A stretch of DNA of 64,000 nucleotides from Pyropia yezoensis (taxonomy: Eukaryota; Rhodophyta; Bangiophyceae; Bangiales; Bangiaceae): assembly GCA_009829735.1 (NCBI GenBank), contig CM020618.1, forward strand, positions 24,599,346 through 24,663,345. The letters are read 5' to 3'. The position numbers were made by a program, and so were the translations under genes. Positions 55,559 through 64,000 of this stretch are shown here, piece after piece. How positions within the stretch are numbered: the stretch's first letter is position 1; every line of letters begins with the position of its first letter. The notes beneath the pieces are model-generated. The model saw nothing but the letters and a program-made list of their open reading frames with translations. It was not told the DNA's origin and did no database searches.

Positions 55559-58126
55559 TTATTTGCTCGCCTCGTCTACATCGGCGGGTTGCGCTGGACG
55601 CTCTTGGTCCACTGTGTCCTCGATTGCGTCTGGGTCCTCCTCGATACCCAGCCATCCCTCCACAGCCAGCTCTTGCTCAGCCCTGTCACTCACGCCAAAG
55701 CAGTTCTTCGCCACAGCAGACGTGCCCATTAGGGACAATAGCTCACATACGTCCTCGCCAATGGGCCGGACGGCGGCACGGTAATCTCCGTGGTCAGCCA
55801 AGAGGCGCGCCTCCATGCCAAGCGGCAGAATGCGTGCCTTTTCCCAGCAAGGGGCAATCGTGGCTGTCGTCACCGCTGCCCACTCCTCGAGGACAAGCTC
55901 GGCCACGTCTTGCAGGTGGACTGGAGCCCCGTCGCGAGCTCCCAGGATTTGCCTCGGGGTCGGCGCCCGTAAGCGCCTGCGCCTCGTTGACTCAGCCGGG
56001 GCGGTGCTTGGGGGGGCTACCCACACGTTGGGTCTGGAAGCCAAAGCAATGTCAGCCGGCGTAGGTGACGGCAAACCGTCAACCGAATACGAGTTGAACG
56101 AAAACGCTTCAATAGACCCCGGCGCGGCGGGGGGGGGGGGGGGGCTTGTGTTGGGTTCCATAGCAATCGGCGCACCCGTCAGCCCGGGGGCGACGCGTGG
56201 AGTGGCCGACCCAGGAGTGGCGCGCGGAGCACAGGGCTCGGCGGCAGGGCGGGGGGGGGGGCTTGTGTTGGGTCCCGTTGCAATCGGCGCACCCGTCGGC
56301 CCGGGGGCGGCGCGTGGAGTGGCCGACCCAGAAGTGGCGCGCGGGGCACAGGGCTCGGCGGCGGGGGGGGGGGGGGGGCTCGCGTTGGGTCCCGCAGCAT
56401 TCGGCGCACCGGTTGGCACGGGGGCGGCGTCACACTCGCCGCCCGGTGGTGCTGGGGGGGGGCTCGCATTGGGTCCCGCAGCATTCGGCGCACCAGTTGG
56501 CACGGGGGCGGCGTCACGGCCGCCGCCCGGTGGTGCTGGGGGGGGGCTCGCATTGGGTCCCGCAGCATTCGGCGCACCGGTTGGCGTGGGGGCGGCGTCA
56601 CGGCTGCCGCCCGGTGGTGCTGACACCCCCGGCCATATTCCCGCCGACGGAGGGCCCAGCCTCGTCACCTATAGTGTTTTCGCCGCAGCCCGCGCCGCTT
56701 TGGGAGGCCTGCTAGGGCCTGGCCCCGCGGCCGTGTGCAGGATCGGCCCCGCCGCCGGCCCCGTCGCCGCACTGCGCCCGCTTGTTGGCACCGGTGCTCG
56801 CGCTGCGGTCGGCCCGGCTGCCCGCGCTGCAGCTTCATGCCGCTGCCTGTCCTCGTGCGCGCGGACCACAAGCCATATTAAGCGCTTCTTATGCCGACGC
56901 ATGACACACGCGATCACGCCAGCATCCAGAGGTTGATGGATGGCCGTCACGTTTCGGGGGAGAGCGCAAATCTTAACTTGAGGATGCGTCAACTCCGTGT
57001 GCGCCCCACAGTTGTCGACAATGAGGATGACAGGCTCGCTGGTCCGTGACCGCACAGCTGGGGCAAACACCGTGTTGAACCACTTGTCTTACACATCCGC
57101 ATCCATCCACGCCGACTTTTGGCTGAATTAGGGAAGAGGGCAGGCAGGTCGGGGAGGCTTAAAACACAAGAGCACGGCGGCCGACTCAATGATAGAGATG
57201 GGGATCTTATGGGAGCCCGTTGCATTGCACGCCAACACGAGGGTGACCCGATCCTTGGCCTTCGTGGCCTTGGTCCCTCGGGCCCGCCGTCGTTGCCCCG
57301 CCGCGATGTAGGCCCGGTTAGGAAGACACCGAAACTGCAGCCCCGTCTCGCCCATATTGTAGATATGCTCTGGGTCGTAGTTGGACAGCTCCCGTATCTT
57401 GGTCATCCTTTCAGCTCCTTGTTGGGCAGCGACAGTCGCTGACCCACCCTGGCCCCAAAGCGCCACGTTGCGCAGCTGGTGTCGTGGCGCCCACTTCTGG
57501 ATAAAGCCCTTCGATGCCATGAAGCCCGCCACGCCCATTTCGGCTGCAATCTCGGCCGTCTTGGGCTCAAGCACTGCCAGAGTCACAGGAAGGTCGCTGC
57601 GCGCCATGGACTGGATGCCATCGTGCCCCGCGCGCAGCGCCTTATCCACATCCCCAAATCTTGACCGACGTTGGCGCACAGCATCGAGTGGCTCGCCGCT
57701 GCGCGCCCGCGCTAGGAGCTTAGCCCGCTCTCGCGGCCTGCAAATGCTGCGGGCCGCCTAAAGGGATATGGCAACGTAAAAGGAGTCTAATCCAGCCTGT
57801 ATTGACGTATGCGTCCCTCGATCAACTAAACGGATAAACGCAATCTTGTCGCCCAGGGTGATGGGTGTCCGCTTCTTACGGACATGCCCATCGGCAACGC
57901 CCGATGCCGTCGGTTTTGCCGGCCGTCTTGACGCTGCCGGTCGGAGGGAAGTAGATCGTGAGGCGCTCTGTTGGAAGTGCACTGCGGCTGCGGCTGTTGC
58001 GGCGGCCGCCGCCACGCTGACGGCGTGCCGTGTCTCTGTCGTTGCCGCGGGTAAGATCTCTTGCACAGCTGCTTCAGCTGCGGCGGCAGCCAGAGCGCGC
58101 GCAGCACGCGGCGTTGTCGGAGGCAT
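55559..58126 (-). pseudogene. pogo/Tigger (DDE_1) transposase with four in-frame stops
   Basis: From the ATG at 58126 a single frame runs 855 codons to 55559. It contains an N-terminal Ala-rich arm and a pogo/CENP-B helix-turn-helix (ITLGDKIAFIRLVDRG). A second, CENP-B-type HTH has RFGDVDKALRAG ... GFMASKGFIQKWAPRHQLRN. The DDE domain has HIYNMGETGLQFRCLPNRAY, KDRVTLVLACNATGSHKIPI, QKSAWMDADV, VILIVDNCGAH and LPRNVTAIHQPLDAGVI. A C-terminal IAPCWEKARIL matches the usual CW.KA end of the family. Stops interrupt it at 57758-57760 (TAG), 57128-57130 (TAA), 57089-57091 (TAA) and 56669-56671 (TAG), with no frameshift. The first catalytic Asp (normally NxDETG) is Gly. It should be inactive. A Pro/Gly-rich tandem-repeat region (56140-56630) separates the DDE core from the C-terminal block. 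Confidence 0.85.
56143..56622. repeat. Minisatellite inside the pogo transposase frame
   Basis: Three copies of an 81-bp unit (27 codons, PPAPPGGGRDAAPVPTGAPN and following residues) at about 56380-56622 adjoin two to three copies of a related unit of about 117 bp at 56143-56375. All keep the reading frame. Confidence 0.8.
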
Positions 58127-58518
58127 GTTGACAAACGGGATGCGTAACCTGGAAAAAAAGGGAAAAAAGGAGGGGAAAAGGGGGGGGGAGGGCGTCTGCA
58201 GCAAGGAGAAGCCACAGATAGAGGGGGTTGACAAAGGCGAGGAGGTAAATCGCAGGCCAGTTGTTGAGAAATCCTACGACGAGAAGGCCCAAGATGGGGC
58301 GATGTTGGAGAAAGAGAGGGGTTGGGCAGGGGCGGCCAGACAAGCGGCTGGTGCGGATGCTCACGGTGGTAGATGACGGCTTGGCGTCGGCGTGACGTCG
58401 GCGACGTTGTGGTGGGGCGCAGGCTGTCAATCGTGGACGCTCGACTTGTTATTGATCAATCGTTTAATTTCGGCACCGATCGTCAATACATGGATGAAGC
58501 TTGGGCGGTCGATCGGTA

Positions 58519-58550
58519 TTCGTTTATATACCCGGTGGTATATAAACGAA
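58519..58550. other. Perfect 14-bp hairpin near the pogo right end
   Basis: Arms TTCGTTTATATACC and GGTATATAAACGAA with a 4-base CGGT loop. It carries TATA-like sequence on both strands, 24 bp inside the right terminus of the pogo-type element. Confidence 0.85.
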
Positions 58551-58576
58551 AACGACACAATTGAATAGTTACTGTA

Positions 58577-59022
58577 CAGTCATTATTCGGTTATATGCGG
58601 CTCGATTTTATGACAGGGTCACATAATCAAGCTTCCTCTCCCGAGGGCGATTCCTGTTTTCCAGAGAGTTGCTCCTTAATTTTATGCCTTGCGCAGGACT
58701 GACCGTGGGTGCGCCTCACCGATTCGGCTCATCCCTCTCGCTGACGCCGCAGCCGACCAACACCATCCTGAGAGACGCCGCCATGCCGTCGTGCTATTAT
58801 GGTTGTGACTGGTCGTGCGTAGGAAGCAGCTTGTGCGTCTGATTGGTGCGCCCTGCTCGCCTCACCCGATGACGCGGATTTCTTGCGAGTGTGTAATTTG
58901 ATCCGTCGACACTGCTGCGACGCCCGGCGGTGTTAGTCAGTCCACGCACTCGTTGCGAATCCGCTGTAAGTGATATTCCAATTTAACGCCTAGCCCCCCT
59001 TCATACAGTCGAATAAAGACTG
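58577..59022. mobile_element. 446-bp non-autonomous pogo-type element (MITE-like)
   Basis: Starts CAGTCATTATTCGGTTATAT and ends with the inverse of CAGTCTTTATTCGACTGTAT. These ends resemble those of the neighbouring 3.3-kb element more closely than chance allows. It is flanked by TA at 58575-58576, shared with the neighbour, and at 59023-59024. It contains no coding sequence. Confidence 0.7.
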
Positions 59023-59024
59023 TA

Positions 59025-60217
59025 CATGGAGGTTCTTCTCGGCTCGGGTCCTGGCAGGAGGCCGGCCATGACGGGGTCCGCGGCCGCCATGCTGACAGAA
59101 GGATCACAGTGCCCCACGAGAACTCATGAGGTCCGTGTGTCGTTCGGCTGGTGTACCTCTCTCAGGGGCACCCTCGGTGGATCGGCGGCTGTCGACCCAG
59201 AAATGGGGCCATCCTTTTTGCTGTTTTCTGCCCGTCCCGGGGGTCGGTCCGGGCCCATGTGCTAACTGAGGCTTGGAAGAGCGGTGCTCGATTTTGGGGA
59301 GGAGCCCGGGGAAGGCTGGAGGCCATTGTTTTGAGGACCTTTTTCCGTGTGCGGGTCCCAGTTTTTGAGAGCGTTGTTCTTGGGGGAAATGTTCAATGTC
59401 ATGGGCTCGTTTGATTGGTTCACGAAGAAGCCTGGCCTCTTCGTGCCCCTTGCCTGTTCAGGCATCTCTGGCAGGGCCCCCCCCGCCTCATAATGAAGGA
59501 GCTTCTCCCCTCCCTTCCCCTCCTGGACCCCTCTTCTGGACTGGAGGCCTTCCGGAGACAAAAATCCATCCACCCCACGCCCGCCGCGGCGTTCCCAGAT
59601 GCAGAGACCTCGGCGGGGCACCTTCCGAGCACAGAGGGCGGCCGAGCGCGGAGCAGGGCCCAGAGGAAAATTCGTCCGCTCGCGCCAACGTGCGCGACCA
59701 GTTGGGGCGATGGGGACCGCGCCTCGCTCATCCGTGGCATGGGGGTGATGATGCCTCGTCTTGGAGGAGAGGCGGGCAGCACGAAGGCCCTTGCTGCTTT
59801 TTGGTCCGTGAAGCAGACTGCGTCTCTTCCGAGACCCCCCAAAACAGCTCCAGCAATGCCCTGCTCCCGCATTACCTCACGTCCCCTCTTCCCATTCGCA
59901 CCAATCCAAAAGCTCAGCCCGGCCAAACAGCTCCCGCTTACCCAGGAGAGCCTCCGCGTCCGCCTCGCAGCCACCCTAAGCTCGTCCGGTGCCGGCGTGC
60001 CCTCCCTACGACAACAAAATCAGCGCAGGCGGCGCCAGTACCACCGCCTCCATCAATGCCGTCGCCCACCCCGTTCCATGTACAACAGCTTCTTTACCCC
60101 AGCTGCCGTGCCCCCAGGCCGCCTAGAGCTCTCCCCATACCCCCGCTCCCTCCCTCCCAGTATCAACCCAATCGCCATTGAGCGGCGCGTGTCGCTATCG
60201 CGGGCACCCTCCCTCGA
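59025..60217. other. Spacer with ambiguous open frames
   Basis: Overlapping open frames of 180-290 codons exist on both strands at 59396-60290 (one minus-strand stretch reads REVMREQGIAGAVLGGLGRD), but none has a domain or signal I can name. The strand cannot be decided from composition. Confidence 0.35.
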
Positions 60218-60505
60218 TCAAAAACCATCCCCGCCACCGCCACCAGGCGCCCCCCCGTACCCCCCAACAAAAAAGGCCGTCAACCTCTGACCCTCGCTCC
60301 CCCCAAAAATCTGAGCCATCACCGCCGCTGCAGCCGTGGTCACCATGGCCGCCTCGTCAGCCACGGGGGCTGCCACCATGGGCACTGAGGCGCGCGGGGT
60401 CCCCGCCTCCGCGGGCACCGGGACAGGCAGGGTGGCCACCACCTCCGCCTTGGCCGCCGGGCCGGCCGCCACAGCAGCCAACGCCAACAGCGTCGTCGCC
60501 GTCCC
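60218..60505 (-). pseudogene. 3' end of a host reading frame cut by LTR insertion
   Basis: The minus-strand frame, open into the LTR, reads TATTLLALAAVAAGPAAKAE at the junction, like the hydrophobic end of a thylakoid or secretory targeting peptide with an AKA cleavage site. About 75 residues follow, ending AFFVGGYGGAPGGGGGDGF and TGA at 60218. The sequence upstream is replaced by the LTR. The product is not recognised. A short open frame arising by chance cannot be excluded. Confidence 0.4.
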
Positions 60506-60974
60506 TGTGGCAGTACTGACCCCAGGTAGGGGGGCAACACGTGCCATCCAAGGGGCGGCAGGCAGCTAGCCTGACCCGTTTCTCCCCATGCATTTGGGTC
60601 CATATTCCCTAAGTAAGGGATAGTTAGCTTAGTAGTAAATCCAACGTGGATTTGACGGGTTTCTGCATTTTATCGTCTTGAATTTTCGTGTGGCCCGGCG
60701 GGCAGGTACTGGGGTGGGAGATTCTGAGTGGCGAGATTTTGAGGGGACCCTGGGGGGATAAGGGGAGGGACAGCGGAGCTTGGCCTCGCTTCCCTGTCCC
60801 GACGAAGAAACTGTTGGTTCACACACCATCTTCTTGTTTCGTCGTGGGGGGTTTGCCCCACAACAGGGATAGAGTGTGTGCAACTTGCACTTCTTCGGGT
60901 TCCCCCGACACGGGAGGCAGCCCTTGCGCACCGCCCCAACTTGGGTGCCGTGTGTGCGAGAGGTTTCTGCCACA
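60506..60974 (+). repeat. 5' LTR (469 bp) of the right retrotransposon
   Basis: Starts TGTGGCAGTA and ends TGCCACA. It has the same length as, and is alignable throughout with, the reverse complement of 4355-4823. The primer-binding site candidate follows at 60977-60990. Confidence 0.9.
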
Positions 60975-61093
60975 TTTGGTGGAGCAGCAGGGGACAGAGG
61001 TAAACTTTACCTCCGGGTGCACCCGGGTGTAGGGGGCGCTCTGTCTCAGAGGAACAGTGGTCTTGGACTGTTTTGTGCGGATCGTTAGCCAAC

Positions 61094-63046
61094 ATGGCTG
61101 GATCGGACCCCCCGTCGTCCGGGGAGTACACAGGTGACGCACGTACTCCAGTGCCTTTGAATACTGGTGAGACACAGGTAGGTGTGCCTGGGATCGCAGA
61201 GGGACTAGAGGTCCCTCAAGCCAGCAGGACTGGGAGTACGGGTGGGCAACTGGCCACCCCGACTCAGTCGGGAGTTCATTCGGGTGACACCCCCGATGAT
61301 CATGGGTTGAAGTCTGGCCTCCAAGTGGAACACTCAACGGGAACGTCCCAAGGTGAGAGGACTGTCCTCGCGGGATCCACTCGGGTTGGAGCCAACTTGG
61401 GCTTGGAGCCGTTGCCAACTAGGCTTTCGGAGGACGGCGGACCTCCGTTGATCGGCGACGGGCTCGCGCCCATGTCCCCGGTTGAGATCCCTGAGGATTG
61501 TGGTTACCCCTCAGATGGACTCCCGGAGGCTGACCGAGACTCAACTGGAGTCGGTAACCCTCGTCTCGCGGAAGCTGTCCGTCGGGAGGCGACCAATGTG
61601 TTGCGGCAGTCTTTGCCCGAACTGGTGGTCACGATGACAAATACCATTCTGAATCAGATTGTGGCGAGTTTGCCAGATGGTCTCAATGTCCAGACCGGAC
61701 TGGAGCTTTCGAGCCCGCAGACGCAGGGGACACTTCCCCCTACGCCTGTCTCGGGACGCCCCGAACCGGGGGCGACCCCTGTGACTCCCAACGAGGGAGC
61801 CACACCATTCTCGGTGGGGCGCACGCCCTTTACGGGGGAGTTCCCCTCGGAGACGCCGGTGGCTACGCCAAGCTCGCCGCGGCAGACGGCAGGCACTGCG
61901 GGTCAACTCACCCCGTTGCCTCAGCGGCTTTTACCTCAACGTGAGGTGCCGCCCAAGATCCAGGTAGCCAACCCGGTCTATCAGAGGATCTTTGACTGTG
62001 AGACCTACGCCCTCCAGAACAAGTCGGTGGCGTACGGTCCTATTCAAGCCCGAGCTATGGGCCGTGCCAAGAAGAATGCACTTCACTCTGTTGGGCACAA
62101 AGCGGAGTGGGATGGAACTCCCCCCGTCCGTGTCTTTGAGTTTCTACGTCGTTTCACAAAAGCCTGTGACGACAATGCCACAAGTGAAGGCATGGCTTTT
62201 TACATGTTACAGGAGCTGACCAAGGGCGACCTACGGACAGAGCTCATGTCCGTCATGCCCAGTTCCTCAAGTGGAGGCCCTGGTGAGGTGACGTCCTACT
62301 TGGAGCTCGTCAACTGGTTGTTGGGAGCTACGGTGGATGAAGCCGCGTTGGCTTCTCAAGTCGAGGAGTTCACGCAAGCTCATCAAGAAGAGAATGAGGA
62401 CGAGTTCTCCTTTGCGGAGCGAGTCCGTAAGCTCAATGTTAATAATCTTTGTGGCTGTCTTCATCCAGAAGCTGTGGTGAAGAGTCGTATTGTGGAGGGA
62501 CTCCACTGGTCAGTCCGTATGGAGACCCGGGAGTATAATACTGCTCGGGCGACGCTAGCCGAGTTGGCCAGGTTCGCCTACCGCAGAGATGAGGCCTACC
62601 GCAAGCCGCGGGAGGAGCAACGCCAGGAGCGTCAGGCCGAGTTGGCCAAGGAGCGAGAGGAGGCGCGGCAGGCCAGTGAGCTAAGAGAGGCACGCCGAAT
62701 CCGTAAGGATAAGGTAGTAGCTGCCGTGGGAACTTCCTAGGGTACCTCATCTACTTCCCAAGTCGGGAAAACTCCTCCGGGACCTGACCATCGGTGCTGG
62801 AGCTGCAACGCCAATGGACACTGGGCATATGATTGCCCTATGTTGAGTAAACGCATTCAACAACTCGTTAAAAATGCGAGTAATAAGTCGGCTATGGGCG
62901 AAGTACGTCCACGCCGCGAGGGCGGAGCTCGACCGGTAGTGGCGGTGGCCACACCCTCGGCGGGGGAGGCGGGCACGTCGTCCTCGGACTCGTCGTCTTC
63001 TCCTTCGCCCTCGGATTCCGACGCCAAGTCGGCGGGAAACGAGTGA
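61094..63046 (+). pseudogene. gag of the right retrotransposon with one nonsense codon
   Basis: A single frame from the ATG at 61094 to a TGA at 63044-63046 (650 codons), interrupted only by a TAG at 62738-62740 where the left copy has CAG. It has a Ser/Thr/Pro/Gly-rich N-terminal half and a capsid-like helical region (about 61980-62560, with AEWDGTPPVRVFEFLRRFTK). An Arg/Glu-rich coiled coil follows, then the CCHC knuckle CWSCNANGHWAYDC near 62800 and a Ser/Asp-rich tail. The protein binds RNA and forms the retroelement particle. Structure matches the left copy, which instead carries the stop at another place. Confidence 0.88.
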
Positions 63047-64000
63047 CCGTTGGAGCTGGCCGTTTTAAGCTCACAACGGCAGCCTCGGCCAGGTGGGCCA
63101 AGAGGACGAACCAACCCTGTCGGATACTGCGCCGACCTAAGAGAGTCCGCCCACCTCGGGTAGGACTCCCCAAGAACGTGAACCCACGTCGGTTCATCGC
63201 GGTGCTGACGGGTTAGAACTTCCAGGTGGCTGGCCGGGTGCAACTAGCCCCCGGCCGTGCCTGATGTGCCCGTATCGCACTCGATACCGGTTCAGGTGCC
63301 TCTTTGATACGCAAGTCGCTGTTACCCAAGGAGGTGAAGCTCCAGCCTTGGAGGTCCAAGGCCGACCATATGATCGACATCAATGGTGGGGTACTTCCCA
63401 TTGTTGGTGCCGTAACCGAGCGCTACGAAGGAGATATCCTTACCCCTGACAAGGAAGGTCAAGTGGAACCACTTGAGGTACTGGCGATCGCCCAGACCAC
63501 CGAGCGGCAGCAACCCGATGACGGGAAGCCTAACCCATCAACAGCTCCGGCGGACATGCCGCCAAAGGACCAAGGAGCCTTGAAGGCACCGGCCGAGGCT
63601 GACTTCGACCATCTTCCCCCTTCGGTAGCTGAAGGGGTACGACGGATGCTAAGAAAGCATGACGTCATGTGGGCCGGCGGGGTGCTGGGTACCATTGGGG
63701 CAACCCAACACCGTACAGACCTGGTACCAGGTGCACGACCAGCGCGGTCTCAACCGCATCGCGCGGGACCAATGCAACGAGAGATCGTTGATGGAGAAGT
63801 GAATGGGATGAGCGAAGCTAAGGTGATCCGACCTTCGATGTCGGAGTGGGGCGCCCCAGTCGTTATCGTACCGAAGAAGGATCAAACCCCTCGGTTCTGC
63901 ATCGATTATCGACGCCTCAACTTGGTTACCAAGAAAGACTCATACCCTTTACCAAGGATGGACGAGTGCATTGAATCGCTTGGAAAGCCACAGTGTTTAC
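63043..64000 (+). pseudogene. pol (protease and start of RT) of the right retrotransposon
   Basis: The pol frame overlaps the gag stop as GTGA at 63043-63046 (ATGA in the left copy). Protease [17 protein letters not shown] lies near 63280-63330. In-frame stops occur at 63214-63216 and 63262-63264, where the left copy has Glu and Cys codons, so this copy is defective. After VGAVT (63417) the sequence departs from the left copy. A linker of about 200 bp ([10 protein letters not shown]...) leads to RT fingers motifs [20 protein letters not shown] and [10 protein letters not shown] before the window ends. Confidence 0.83.

Larger units (their letters stand above)
55294..58574 (-). mobile_element. 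pogo/Tigger-type DNA transposon (3281 bp)
   Basis: The ends are imperfect terminal inverted repeats: CAGTTATTATTCGACTATAT at 55294 and, inverted, CAGTAACTATTCAATTGTGT ending at 58574. Both are flanked by TA (55292-55293 and 58575-58576), the target duplicated by Tc1/mariner-pogo elements. It encodes one long DDE_1-type transposase frame on the minus strand, now interrupted by stops. Confidence 0.8.
60506..64000 (+). mobile_element. Ty3/gypsy-type LTR retrotransposon, 5' part, truncated by window edge
   Basis: The second copy of the left-end family, plus-strand. It comprises LTR, primer-binding site, gag, protease, a divergent linker and the start of reverse transcriptase ([20 protein letters not shown] near 63850). 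Up to about 63417 it matches the left copy closely. Beyond that its pol belongs to a different lineage. The bases before the LTR (60501-60505, GTCCC) are a possible target-site duplication half. Confidence 0.9.

Noticed and set aside
55559..58126. Reassignment of TAG/TAA as glutamine codons
   Set aside because: Host genes here end with TAG or TAA as normal stops (sirtuin, CPPED1-like, LdpA neighbours, secreted copy 2), and the retroelement copies disagree on where stops fall, so decay is the simpler reading.
59396..60290. Plus-strand frames of 261 and 291 codons
   Set aside because: Pro/Arg-rich, overlapping each other and a plausible minus-strand frame, with no domain or signal.
1..64000. 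CRISPR arrays, tRNA or rRNA genes
   Set aside because: No spaced direct repeats of CRISPR type, no cloverleaf with a convincing B-box, and no rRNA-like conserved stretch were noticed by eye. A tRNA scan would be needed to be certain.

Overview
The window looks like nuclear DNA from a GC-rich, intron-poor photosynthetic eukaryote. A bangiophycean red alga (Porphyra/Pyropia type) fits best, but this is an inference. The reasons are very high GC with long G/C homopolymers and Ala/Gly/Pro-rich proteins, mostly single-exon genes with a few GT-AG introns, and an LdpA-type 4Fe-4S protein of cyanobacterial/plastid ancestry next to ordinary eukaryotic genes (class II sirtuin, CPPED1-type phosphoesterase, SLC35-type transporter). 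No tRNA, rRNA or CRISPR was seen.

Layout. 1-4823 and 60506-64000 are two copies of one Ty3/gypsy-type LTR retrotransposon family in opposite orientation, each cut by a window edge. Each shows one 469-bp LTR. The left copy has inserted into a transposase-like gene (remnant 4824-6299). The right copy has inserted upstream of a small reverse-strand reading frame (60218-60505). 9886-27184 is very GC-rich host sequence: a low-complexity protein, a SIRT4-like sirtuin, a CPPED1-like phosphatase, a secreted two-exon protein, a secreted Cys-rich protein, and a fragmented unknown gene on the minus strand. 27191-29906 has lower GC and encodes a P-loop ATPase plus restriction-like nuclease resembling the Crinkler/RHS class, with a frame break. 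30656-34963 holds two more copies of the secreted two-exon family. 35800-43696 holds a multipass membrane protein, an SLC35C2-like transporter, a small membrane-anchored acidic protein and LdpA.

About 44.3-54.6 kb looks like one large DNA transposon. It has inverted subterminal repeats, an apparently intact four-exon Plavaka-type transposase (1209 aa) and a divergent 667-aa ORF of unknown role. It is followed by a pogo/Tigger-type transposon (55294-58574), whose single long frame is interrupted by four stops, and by a related 446-bp non-autonomous element that shares one TA target dinucleotide with it (58577-59022).

No operon-like pathway links the host genes. The main themes are secreted or surface proteins (five genes), organelle-directed enzymes (sirtuin, LdpA) and dense nested mobile elements. 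The most notable points are the intact Plavaka gene and its second ORF, the Crinkler/RHS-like gene in a probable alga, the two- to three-member secreted family with a conserved phase-0 intron, and the apparently chimeric gag-PR/RT make-up of the right retrotransposon.
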